This document shows positions 9,857 to 17,872 of a stretch of DNA of 64,000 bases, one piece after another (within the stretch, counting starts at the first letter, position 1; each line of letters opens with the position of its first letter). Both the position numbers and the translations under genes were made by a program. Origin of the DNA: CAWIHA01 sp963835855. GTDB taxonomy: Bacteria > Acidobacteriota > Terriglobia > Bryobacterales > Bryobacteraceae. The notes under the pieces were generated by a model. The model was not told the DNA's origin and ran no database searches. It was given only the letters and a program-made list of their open reading frames with translations. The stretch is from NCBI GenBank assembly GCA_963835855.1, contig CAWIHA010000018.1, forward strand, positions 220,923 through 284,922, written 5' to 3'.

Positions 9857-10259
9857 ATGGATGAGCGCATCCGAGTCCTGAGTGCCAAGCTAGGCCTGGA
9901 TAGTCATGACCGCGGGGCGAAGGTAATCGCCCACGCGCTCCGAGACGCGGGGATGGAGGTTGTTTATACCGTCCTCCGTCAGACTCCCGAAATGATCGCA
10001 AATGCGGCTTGGCAAGAGGATGTGCAGGCAATCGGCCTGTCGATCCCTTCGGGCGCGCACAACGCGATCGTGCCCGAGGTCATGCGGTTCCTGCGGGAGA
10101 AAGGCATGCCCGGTGTGGCCGTCATCGCCGGCGGGAACCGTTCCCGACGAAGATGCCGCGCAATTAAAGAAGGAGGGTGGGGCCGCGGTGTTCCAGCCGG
10201 GGGCGTCCGTGAAGGAGATTGTCCAGTTTATCCGGTCCGCGGTGAAACAGGCCGCCTGA
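9857..10259 (+). pseudogene. Cobalamin-binding domain protein (methylmalonyl-CoA mutase C-terminal type), frameshifted
   Basis: The stand-alone B12-binding domain is clear: RIRVLSAKLGLDSHDRGAK carries the DxHxxG lower-ligand motif, followed by the conserved QTPEMI and GLSIPSGAH segments. At 10131-10139 the sequence reads GCGGGAACC; removing one A (10136 or 10137) gives GGTVPDEDAAQLKKEG and the frame runs on to the expected end at 10259. As written, the frame continues into 50 unrelated residues (to 10309). In the family this subunit joins a separate catalytic subunit of an acyl-CoA mutase; none is next door. It is either a recent frameshift or a sequence error, as the rest is well conserved. 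Confidence 0.8.
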
Positions 10260-10396
10260 GACCGTCCACGCTGTTCCGGCAGACGGAACAGCGGAACGGG
10301 ATATTTTGAAGCATGCGTCGCGCCGCACCACGAGTGCGGTCCCCAAACTAAGAGGAAGCAGCCCGAGCCGGCGCAGCGCGGGCTGGAATCGAGAAT

Positions 10397-11698
10397 ATGA
10401 ACGAGAAACTGAAAATCGCCGTGTTCGTCGACTACGACAACATTGAAATCGGCGTGAAATCCACTCTCCAGCGCGACTTGGAAGTCTCGCTGGTATTGGA
10501 GTCTTTGAAGGAGCGTGGCGACATCGTGGCCAAGTTCGCTTACGCGGACTGGGGCCGGCAGGAAGGCGCCAAGCGGCAGATGGCGGAAAACGCGGTGCAA
10601 ATGGTGCAGCGCGTGCCCTCGCCGCGCGGCGACAAGAACGGCGCCGACATCAACCTGGCGCTCGACGCGCTCGAAATGGCATTCACCCACCCGCACATCA
10701 ACGCCTTCGCCATCATCAGCGGAGACAGCGACTTTATCCCGCTCGTGAACAAGCTGAAAGAGTACGGCAAGACGATCTTCGTCGTCGGCGGGCGCGGCTT
10801 CACCAGCACGATTCTCCAGAAGAACTGCCACGAGTTCATCAGCTTTGAAAGTCTAATCGACGAGCCGCAGCGGGGCCAGCCGCGCCAGCAGCATCAGCCG
10901 CAACAACAACAGCAGTCGCCGCAGCACCAGGAGCGCCGCCAGCAGAGGCGCCGGCCGGCGCCGCTCGAGCTCCCGCAGGTGATGCCGCTGGTCGAGCGCG
11001 CCCTCCAGGTGCTCGAGCGCCGCGAGGTTACGCCGCAGCTTGGTCTTCTGAAATCGACCATGCTGCAGCTCAACCCGGCTTTCAGCGAGAAGGCTTACGG
11101 CGCGAGCAGCTTCACCGATTTCATCGAGAAGCTGCAGAAGGCCGATTACATCGGCGTCACGGGCGCCGAAGGCCGCTATGTGATCGAACGAAAAACCGCG
11201 GCCAAGCAGGAAGAAGCGCCGCACAGGCTCGAAGACGCCCTGCCGATTCTTCGCGATGTGCTCGAAACACACCGGCTCGAGATCGACGCCGGCTGCCTCG
11301 CCGAGGACCTCGAGAATTGGGTGCGTGCCGACCATCCGGATTTCGCGACGCAGAAGTTCGGATTCCAGGAGTTCACGGAATTCCTGAACTACGCGCAGGA
11401 CAAGCTGCTTGTGCGGATTGAGCCCGATGAGGAGCGGGGGTTGCTCGTGTACCTCGGCGGCGAATTCTATCCGCCGGCGCCGCCCGAACCCGGTCCGGAA
11501 GCTCCGCACGCCGAGCTCGAGGAGAAGCAGCCGGAGACGAACGAGACGCCCGCGCTCGTGCCGCCGCCCAGACCGAAACGCCGCCGCCGTTCCGGCCCGG
11601 CTTCAGGCACACGCCGCGCGCGCTCGGTCCAGGGAATGGCTCCGCGCCGCCCACGGAAGAGGATGCCGCCGCCGCTCGCTGTTGAGCCGCAACCCTGA
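10397..11698 (+). CDS. NYN-domain ribonuclease-like protein with two OST-HTH/LOTUS domains
   Basis: 433 residues. Residues 1-155 form a NYN (LabA/DUF88, PIN-like) domain, with acidic metal-site residues in VFVDYDN and ISGDSDF. A Gln-rich linker follows (about 158-185), then two OST-HTH/LOTUS-like modules at about 195-265 and 275-360, and a Pro/Arg-rich basic tail. NYN domains are single-strand RNA nucleases and LOTUS modules bind RNA or helicases, so a cytoplasmic RNA-processing or decay role is likely. The frame is intact and it stands alone, about 140 bases after the broken B12 gene. Confidence 0.88.
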   Translation: MNEKLKIAVFVDYDNIEIGVKSTLQRDLEVSLVLESLKERGDIVAKFAYADWGRQEGAKRQMAENAVQMVQRVPSPRGDKNGADINLALDALEMAFTHPHINAFAIISGDSDFIPLVNKLKEYGKTIFVVGGRGFTSTILQKNCHEFISFESLIDEPQRGQPRQQHQPQQQQQSPQHQERRQQRRRPAPLELPQVMPLVERALQVLERREVTPQLGLLKSTMLQLNPAFSEKAYGASSFTDFIEKLQKADYIGVTGAEGRYVIERKTAAKQEEAPHRLEDALPILRDVLETHRLEIDAGCLAEDLENWVRADHPDFATQKFGFQEFTEFLNYAQDKLLVRIEPDEERGLLVYLGGEFYPPAPPEPGPEAPHAELEEKQPETNETPALVPPPRPKRRRRSGPASGTRRARSVQGMAPRRPRKRMPPPLAVEPQP

Positions 11699-11766
11699 GG
11701 GAGCGCTTGGCGGCCTTCCCTGGTTCGGCGAATCCACCCGGCCGGCGTGTCACAATCGGAGGCGTG

Positions 11767-11805
11767 GCCGGTACGGATGCCGGTGATATCCATCACCCCT
11801 TTCAT
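11767..11805 (-). other. Possible fragment of an S58/P1-family peptidase start
   Basis: On the minus strand the frame reads MDITGIRTGHASD, like the N-terminus of DmpA/P1-type aminopeptidases (ITGIxVGHxSD), then diverges at once. At 13 residues it could be chance. Confidence 0.2.
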
Positions 11806-11861
11806 TTTCGACTTAGTTTCGCAAGCTGTATGTTACCATCGGGATACAAGGAGCAGATGGC

Positions 11862-12617
11862 TTGTTTGAGCTAGTCAAGGCGCGGATTCTCGCGATCCAG
11901 GACTTCTACATTCTGGCCGGCAGGGCGCTCCGGAACGTCGTCCGCTCGCCACATTACACCGACGACATTCTGATCCAGATGGATATCATTGGCGTCGGCA
12001 GCCTGCCGATCGTGATCATGACCGGGTTTTTCAGTGGCGCGGTGATGGCGATGCAGATGGCCAAGGCGCTCTCGCAGTACGGCGCTGTTGGGAAGACCAG
12101 TGAGGTGGTCACGATAACGCTGGTCCGCGAGCTCGGGCCCGTTCTGACATCTTTGATGGTGGCCGGCCGCAACGCCTCGGGCATGGCCAGCGAACTCGGC
12201 TCGATGAAAGTCACCGAGCAGATCGATGCCATGCGAGCGCTGGGCACGGATCCCGTCCAGAAACTGGTCACTCCGCGGCTGATCGCCACCTGCGTCGTGC
12301 TGCCTTTGCTGACTATCATCGCGGATTTCGTCGGCGTCTTCGGCGGATGGGTTATCGGGCATTTTGTGCTCAGCATGGCGTCGCAACAATACTGGACCGC
12401 TGCCTGGCAGTCGCTGGACTACAGCGATATCACCCAGGGCCTCATCAAACCGTTTGTGTTCGCCTTCGCCATCGCCTTGGTGGGCTGCTATTACGGGCTT
12501 ACGACTACCGGCGGCACGCAAGGGGTGGGCCGCTCCACCACACAGGCCATGGTCGTCTCCTCGGTTTCAATTGTCTTTTTAACGTTCTTTATTACCAGAA
12601 TTTTCGTAAGCTTGTAG
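11862..12617 (+). CDS. mlaE: MlaE-family lipid ABC transporter permease
   Basis: 251 residues with the MlaE/permease core: helix-rich, with GFFSGAVMAMQ and the conserved LVRELGPVLTSLMVAGR segment. Start TTG 11862 is preferred: AAGGAG at 11848-11853 lies 8 bases upstream, while the nearby ATG 11857 reads into a stop after five codons. First gene of mlaE-mlaF-mlaD (gaps 8 and 3 bases), an inner-membrane complex moving phospholipids between the inner membrane and periplasm. MlaB and MlaC are absent from the window. Confidence 0.9.
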   Translation: MFELVKARILAIQDFYILAGRALRNVVRSPHYTDDILIQMDIIGVGSLPIVIMTGFFSGAVMAMQMAKALSQYGAVGKTSEVVTITLVRELGPVLTSLMVAGRNASGMASELGSMKVTEQIDAMRALGTDPVQKLVTPRLIATCVVLPLLTIIADFVGVFGGWVIGHFVLSMASQQYWTAAWQSLDYSDITQGLIKPFVFAFAIALVGCYYGLTTTGGTQGVGRSTTQAMVVSSVSIVFLTFFITRIFVSL

Positions 12618-12625
12618 TAGCACGA

Positions 12626-13453
12626 ATGACGGGGGATCATCGAGAGCCGGTGCTCCGGTTCGAGCACGTCAAGGTCAGTTTTGAAGAAACGAAGGCGCTC
12701 GATGACATCTCGTTCGAAGTGCTTTCGGGGGAGACGCGGATTCTGTTCGGAGCCGCGGGCAGCGGTAAGACCATCCTGCTCAAGACGGCGCTCGGTTTGG
12801 TGAGGCCGGATAGCGGCCGCGTCTACGTTTTCGGCCGGGACATTACGAACTGGAAGGAACAGGAGTTGTTCCATATCCGGAGCCGGATCGGCATGCTCTT
12901 TCAGGAAGGCGGCTTGTTCGATTCCTTGACGATCGAAGAAAATGTCGGATACCCGCTGGCGAACCAGGAAGCCTTACGTTGCCCGCCCGCGGAGATCCAC
13001 AGCCGGGCCGAGGAAGCGCTGCGGTTCGTCGAGCTCGAACACACGCTGGATAAGCTCCCGGATGAGCTCTCGGGCGGTATGCGGCGGCGCGTCGGCATCG
13101 CACGTGCGATCGTGAGCGAGCCGGCGCTGGTGCTCTACGATTCCCCGACGGCGGGCCTGGACCCGATCACGGCATACACGATCATCGCCTTGATCGTGAA
13201 GGAGCGCGATCTGAAGAATACGGCGACGCTGATGGCAACACATCGCTTTCAAGATGGCCATTTCCTGGCGACCTCGCGGTTCAACCGCAACACCGGCGGG
13301 ATCGAACGCCTCAGCGAGCGGAATGGACAAAGCGATTCGCACACGATGTTTATGGTCCTCCGGGAGGGCCGTCTGGTGTTCGAGGGCACACTGGCGGAGC
13401 TGACGGCTTCGCGGGATCCGTATATATCGAAATTCGTGAGGCGCGAAGAATAG
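12626..13453 (+). CDS. mlaF: MlaF-family lipid ABC transporter ATPase
   Basis: 275 residues. Walker A is GAAGSGKT, the signature LSGGM, and the H-loop MATHR. The Walker B end reads LVLYDSPTAGLDP, with Ser where the catalytic Glu is usual. There are about 25 extra residues between the H-loop and the last strand (FNRNTGGIERLSERNG region). ATG 12626 is 8 bases after mlaE; the longer frame from 12347 only overlaps mlaE. It would power the MlaE/MlaD complex; the missing Glu raises a question about turnover (see findings). Confidence 0.9.
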   Translation: MTGDHREPVLRFEHVKVSFEETKALDDISFEVLSGETRILFGAAGSGKTILLKTALGLVRPDSGRVYVFGRDITNWKEQELFHIRSRIGMLFQEGGLFDSLTIEENVGYPLANQEALRCPPAEIHSRAEEALRFVELEHTLDKLPDELSGGMRRRVGIARAIVSEPALVLYDSPTAGLDPITAYTIIALIVKERDLKNTATLMATHRFQDGHFLATSRFNRNTGGIERLSERNGQSDSHTMFMVLREGRLVFEGTLAELTASRDPYISKFVRREE

Positions 13454-13456
13454 ACT

Positions 13457-14530
13457 ATGCCTGCGGCGGGAAGGGTGAGGTGGGCTCAATTGCGTGTCGG
13501 CGTCATGGCAATAGTGGCCATGATCATTCTGGCGGCGCTCATCTGGCTGCTTACCAGCCAGAAGCCGATCTGGGGGCATTACGCGACGATTTACACCTAC
13601 ATGCGCGATTCAGCGGCGCTGGCTGGAGGCGCTCCGGTCCGGCTCAACGGCATCCTGATCGGAAGTGTGCAGGACATCCAGCTTTCCGGTTCGAACGATC
13701 CGAATCGCGTCGTGCGCGTCGTGATGCAGGTGGAAGCAGATCGGCTGCAGAGCATCCCCGTAGATTCCGTTGCCGGAATCAGCGCCGAAAACGTGCTCGG
13801 AACGAAGTTCATCAATATCAGCAAGGGCCACGCCACTCAGACGATCCGGCCGGGGGGCGAAGTGCGTTCGGAACCGAGCGCCGAGATCGAAGACCTGGTG
13901 AAGAAGGGCTTCAGCATGTTCGATTCGATGCAAGCCATCCTCAACCGCGTGGACCGCATCGTCAGCCTGGTCGAATCGGGTCAGGGCAGCATTGGCAAGC
14001 TCCTCGTCGATGATGAGCTCTACAACCGCGTGTTGGGAACCGTCGCCGAGTTTCAGAAGGTAGCCAGCACAATCGCGAGCGGCAAAGGCACGGTCGGGAA
14101 ACTGGTGTATGACGAAAGCCTGTACAACGAAGCGCGCGATTCCGTCGGGCGGCTGGATGCGGTCATTCAAGACCTGCAACAGGGGAAGGGCACTGCGGGC
14201 AAGTTCCTGAAGGACCCCCAGTTGTATGACGAGACGCGCGCGAGCATCGCGGAATTCCGCCGGTTGCTCGACGACCTCAACGCGGGCAAGGGCACCGCGG
14301 GCAAGCTGCTCAAGGATGAAGCGGCCTACCGGCAGATTCAAAGCATCCTCGGCAAAATCGATTCGACCGTCGACCGGCTGAACTCGGGCCAGGGCACACT
14401 CGGCCAGTTGCTCGTGAACCCGCAGCTCTACAATTCCATGAACGGGCTCAGCAGCGAGCTGCACGGCCTCATCAAAGACATCCGCGCGAACCCGAAGAAG
14501 TTCCTGCGCATCAAAATGTCGATCTTCTGA
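13457..14530 (+). CDS. mlaD: MlaD-like MCE-domain protein with repeated C-terminal motif
   Basis: 357 residues: a short cytoplasmic N-terminus, one membrane helix (about residues 14-34), an MCE domain (about 40-130, with GAPVRLNGILIGSV), then a helical tail. The tail holds five copies of a G-x-G-[ST]-x-G-[KQ]-[LF] motif followed by D/N-x-x-x-Y, spaced about 35 residues. MCE proteins form hexameric rings that pass lipids through the periplasm; the repeats may extend the channel or count bundle length. Third gene of the operon, 3 bases after mlaF. No other MCE gene follows. Confidence 0.88.
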   Translation: MPAAGRVRWAQLRVGVMAIVAMIILAALIWLLTSQKPIWGHYATIYTYMRDSAALAGGAPVRLNGILIGSVQDIQLSGSNDPNRVVRVVMQVEADRLQSIPVDSVAGISAENVLGTKFINISKGHATQTIRPGGEVRSEPSAEIEDLVKKGFSMFDSMQAILNRVDRIVSLVESGQGSIGKLLVDDELYNRVLGTVAEFQKVASTIASGKGTVGKLVYDESLYNEARDSVGRLDAVIQDLQQGKGTAGKFLKDPQLYDETRASIAEFRRLLDDLNAGKGTAGKLLKDEAAYRQIQSILGKIDSTVDRLNSGQGTLGQLLVNPQLYNSMNGLSSELHGLIKDIRANPKKFLRIKMSIF

Positions 14531-14691
14531 GGCGCTGCGGGACGATTGAAAGCCAATTTGGACCACTTCTTAACCAGGACGAGCCCAAGCCAAGAAGAAC
14601 TCTGCGCTCGTTCAAAAGGCCCCGGGCATCCGCGCCGCCGCTGTGGCGCACGCTCTCCAGCCTGCGCTTGGGTAAGGGCCGACGATCAGTA

Positions 14692-15530
14692 ATGCCGTTC
14701 TCCGAGGAGAGACCAATCCGCAGGCTCGTCGTTAACGCCGATGATTTCGGCTTCACGCGCGACGTGAACGCCGGGATCATCGAGGCTTATCAGCACGGCA
14801 TTCTGCGCTCCACCACGCTCATGGCGAACGGCGGCGCGTTCGGCGACGCCGTGCAGCTTGCGCGCGAGAACCCCGGCCTCGACATCGGCTGCCATCTCGT
14901 CCTGGTCGGGGGCCTTTCGGTCGCCCGGGCGGGGGCATCGCTGCCGGCGAGCGTAGGCGGGCTGCTGCGGGCGCTTGCCCTGCGGGGCATGCCCGGCGCA
15001 CGACGAACTTGCCGCGCAGGTGCGGAGGATTCTCGACGCGGGCCTGCACCCCACGCACCTGGACACTCACAAGCACACGCATCTGCTGCCGCCGGTGCTC
15101 GACGCTGTAGCGCGCATTTCCGAGGAGTACGGAATCCCATGGGTCCGGCGGCCGCTCGATTTCCCGCTGTGTGGGAAGCCAGGCGCGCCGTGGCGGAAGC
15201 GTGTAACGAGCCGCTGTTTCGGACTGCTGCGGCCCCGGTTTGATACCGTCCTCGAACGGCACGGCTGCCGCACAACGGACTACTTCGCGGGATTCGGGAT
15301 CACTGGCCGTATCCGCGCGCTTGAGCTGGTGGAGATTGTGCGGCAGCTTCCTTCCGGAACGACGGAGCTGATGTGCCACCCCGGCCGGTGCGGCCCCGAG
15401 CTCCGCGCCGCGCACACGCGGCTGAAGGAGAGCCGGGAGGACGAGGCTCGTAGCGCTGGTTTCGCGCGAGGTTCGTGAAGCGATCGCCGAGGCGGGAGTC
15501 CAGATCACGAGCTACCGCGAGTTGCTCTAG
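14692..15530 (+). pseudogene. YdjC/ChbG-type carbohydrate deacetylase, two frameshifts
   Basis: The first part (RRLVVNADDFGFT, Asp-Asp metal ligands) and the middle (HLDTHKHTHLLPPV, His ligands) belong to the YdjC deacetylase family, which removes acetyl groups from sugars such as chitooligosaccharides or lipid-linked HexNAc. The frame changes once between about 14970 and 15005, and again at about 15444, where GAGGCTC in place of GAGCTC knocks out the end; dropping one G restores a normal C-terminus ending SYRELL at 15530. All conserved motifs survive across the breaks, so this is either very recent decay or sequence error. It reads away from the mla operon, with 161 bases between. Confidence 0.8.
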
Positions 15531-15599
15531 CCGCGCGGCACGCGCCTGCGGCGGCAGGCCGGACATCTTCGAAGCTAGAGTAGCCCGTCACACGGAGTA

Positions 15600-16481
15600 T
15601 CACTCGAGCCCGGCCTGACGCAGGAAAGACTTCGCAACCACGGCGACCGGCTGGCGCCGGCCGTCCACTTCGTAATTGAGCTTCTGCATAGCCGCCCCGG
15701 CGATTCTGCCCGACAAGTCATCGAGCGCATCGCGCAAACCCGGATACTCGGACAGTACGTCCTCGCGCGCCACCAGCGAAGCTTGATACGGCAGAAACGC
15801 GCCGCGACCGTCGTGCAACTGTGTGACGTCGAGTGCCGAGAGCAGTCCATCGGTCGCGTTGCCAGCTATCATGTCTACCTGCTTCCGCTCGAGCGCTGGG
15901 TAGAGCAGACTGGGGTCCATCGTCTTCGCAGCCGAGCGCTGTGGCAGATTGTAAGTTTTCATGAGCGCCGGGTAGCCGTCGGGCCGCTCCATAAATTCGG
16001 GGCCTGCCCCGAGGTCCCACTTGGGCGCATAGTGCATGGCATCGCTGAGCGTCTCGAAATGATTGGCGCGCGCCTCCGGGCCGCGGATCGTCATCGCGAA
16101 ACCGTTACTGAAACCGAGCGGCGGCATCCAGACCAAGCGGAGGTTCTCGTATTCACGCCGCACCCTTTCGAATGCCATCGACGGGTCCGGCAGGGGCGGC
16201 AGCTTCAGAATCACGGTCAGCGCCGCGCCGCTGTATTCCGGGTAAACGTCGATCTGGCCCGAGAGGAGCGCTTCGTGCGCCAGCAGCGTGCTGCCGAGAT
16301 TCAGCCGGCGCTGGACCGTGGTACGCAGCTTGTGCTCGATATGCTGCGCGACAATTTCACCAAGAATGACCTGTTCGGTAGAGTTCTTCGACCCCACCAC
16401 GAGGCGCCGCTGCCGCGAACACCCGGCCAGCAGAACCGCACCCGCCACCAGGCAGGCGATAGCTTTCCTTCGATCCAACAC
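15600..16481 (-). CDS. OpuBC-like substrate-binding lipoprotein (glycine betaine/choline ABC type)
   Basis: 293 residues. A signal peptide ends in a lipobox (VLLAGC), so it is a periplasm-facing lipoprotein. VVGSKNSTEQVILGEIVAQ and the later DVYPEYSGAA are hallmarks of OpuBC/ProX-type binding proteins for quaternary amines. The frame can start at TTG 16496, but that would translate the ribosome-binding site GGGAGGG; GTG 16481 places it about 7 bases upstream. No permease or ATPase gene adjoins, so it works with components elsewhere or is a solitary binding protein. Confidence 0.85.
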   Translation of the reverse strand: MLDRRKAIACLVAGAVLLAGCSRQRRLVVGSKNSTEQVILGEIVAQHIEHKLRTTVQRRLNLGSTLLAHEALLSGQIDVYPEYSGAALTVILKLPPLPDPSMAFERVRREYENLRLVWMPPLGFSNGFAMTIRGPEARANHFETLSDAMHYAPKWDLGAGPEFMERPDGYPALMKTYNLPQRSAAKTMDPSLLYPALERKQVDMIAGNATDGLLSALDVTQLHDGRGAFLPYQASLVAREDVLSEYPGLRDALDDLSGRIAGAAMQKLNYEVDGRRQPVAVVAKSFLRQAGLE

Positions 16482-16879
16482 AACTCTCCCTCCCAAGCAG
16501 CAGTGGGAGCGCGCGGCGAAAATATTTCATGACCGCTTGCTGACGCGCACGGTTGAGTGCCCTCACAAACTACACTGAGCCCCGACCGTAAAGAAACCGG
16601 TCCGGCGCTTCTCGCCGCGGGCCGCTAGTGTAGTGCGGCCCAAGTAACGTACACTTTGGCGAATCCAGTGGGGCGGGTCAGGGGCCCCGGCGCGGTCCAG
16701 GGGGACCGCCCTACATAACGCCCCAAAACACCGCCGCACTAAACCAGTGGGCACAGTTTGCATTATATTCACGAACCCTGGCGTCCCGTGACGGCTGCCA
16801 GTGCGCTAAATCTGGGGTGCGCGGAAAAAGTGGGGTAGTGCGGATGTATAGGGGGCAGGATCCGTGACCGGCGGGCAAC

Positions 16880-16968
16880 AGGGCCGAGACGGCTACCCCT
16901 TCCAGCAAATGCCGCCTCAGCACGGCGACCTTCTCTTCTGCGGTGTAGCGCTTTCGTGGTTTCTTCAC
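16880..16968 (-). pseudogene. Transposase OrfA fragment (IS3-like N-terminus)
   Basis: About 25 codons from GTG 16968 read KKPRKRYTAEEKVAVLRRH, the helix-turn-helix start of an IS3-type OrfA; similarity stops after about residue 28 (VAVSALL). The rest of the element is gone. Confidence 0.55.
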
Positions 16969-17034
16969 GCGTTCTCTCCGTTATCTTAACGGCAGAACGC
17001 TCTCTCCATTTCCAGCTGAGGCGGGACATTTTCC

Positions 17035-17085
17035 CGATGGCAGCTTTTGGGTGATGGGCTCGAACTCGGCCGGCACGGAGCAGTT
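17035..17085 (+). pseudogene. Short duplicated fragment of the RHS gene
   Basis: This stretch nearly repeats 19350-19400 in the large RHS gene (the part coding SFWVMGSISAGTEQ), with a few substitutions. It lies about 400 bases upstream of the intact gene's operon and looks like debris from an earlier RHS copy or a recombination event. Confidence 0.6.
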
Positions 17086-17206
17086 TGGCGGGCGCGCGCG
17101 GCGCTCCCGAACGCCGCGCTCGGGGTTCAATGCCAGACGCGCAGCACCACCGGCAGGAGGTGGACCAGCCAAGTTACCTCAGGGAATCTATCCGCCGAAG
17201 CGGGCT

Positions 17207-17345
17207 CTAACAGGCTGCTGAAAAAGGCTTTGGCAGGCCCGCTCCCTCACGGTCGCGGCTCTGTAAGTTGCTGTAAACACGCGGACACGTTTTCGAGCCG
17301 CGCGCGTCAGCAAGCGTTTTTCGACCTTTTTCAGCAGCCTGCTAA
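17207..17345. mobile_element. MITE-like element with about 20-base inverted ends
   Basis: The left end CTAACAGGCTGCTGAAAAAG and the right end (complement) CTTAGCAGGCTGCTGAAAAA are near-identical inverted repeats about 140 bases apart with no ORF between. A TA sits at each outer edge, which would fit a TA target as in IS630-type elements. It contains one copy of the dispersed palindromic-type repeat (17238-17263). Confidence 0.6.
17238..17263 (-). repeat. Dispersed repeat, copy 1
   Basis: Reverse complement reads GCCGCGACCGTGAGGGAGCG. Related copies lie at 17894-17919 and 45685-45710 on the + strand. Confidence 0.6.
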
Positions 17346-17452
17346 GCGGAGTGCGGCATGAGACTCGAAAAATTCCAAAAATGAACCTTGACAAATACGG
17401 TACCAGCGCACCCTAATATTCCTATATCCAGTTTTTCTGGTGGAGGACACAG

Positions 17453-17872
17453 GTGAACATGCTGCGCTGGAGTGCGGTTTTTCTGCTCATTGCTTCGATT
17501 CCGCCGGTACTCGCCCAACACAAAGTCGATCTTCGGGATAGTTACGAGCGAATCCTGGCCGTGGTGCCGATGACGGGCGCCGGCACGGCCGAGGATCCGC
17601 GGCGGCCGATGTACGCCCCGCTGCCGGGGAAGGACGCCGCCAACCGGGAGGGCATCCTCGCGTTCGTCTTTCAGATCGCCGACGACGGCAAACATGCGCT
17701 GGTGGAGTTCGTGGCGGCCGATCCCGCGGCCTTCAAAGACATCCTCGCGGACCAAAGCCCGGACGTGAAAGTTTTCCACAAGGGCAAGGACAAGCGCGAG
17801 GACATCGAGAAAGAGTTCAAGAAGCACCGGAAGGATTTCGATTTCGGGCGCTTCGGGGTGGCCGTGCCATGA
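17453..17872 (+). CDS. Small secreted protein coupled to the RHS gene, unknown
   Basis: 139 residues. A signal peptide (LRWSAVFLLIASIPPVLAQ, likely cleaved at VLA|Q) is followed by a charged, Lys/Asp-rich globular domain. GTG 17453 is favoured: GGAGG at 17442-17446 is 6 bases away. Its stop overlaps the RHS start by ATGA (17869-17872), so it is translated with the RHS protein and may serve it (chaperone, anchor or export partner). I do not recognise the family. Confidence 0.7.
   Translation: MNMLRWSAVFLLIASIPPVLAQHKVDLRDSYERILAVVPMTGAGTAEDPRRPMYAPLPGKDAANREGILAFVFQIADDGKHALVEFVAADPAAFKDILADQSPDVKVFHKGKDKREDIEKEFKKHRKDFDFGRFGVAVP

Larger units (their letters stand above)
16497..17452. other. 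Gene-poor stretch made of mobile-element and RHS fragments
   Basis: No complete gene. It holds a transposase start (16880-16968), a short RHS fragment (about 17035-17085) and a MITE-like inverted-repeat element (17207-17345), each listed separately. Between them I see no conserved coding sequence. It marks the left edge of the RHS island. Confidence 0.6.

Noticed and set aside
11857..11874. ATG just before the mlaE TTG start
   Set aside because: It reaches a stop after five codons; the TTG at 11862 has the better-spaced AAGGAG and gives the family N-terminus.
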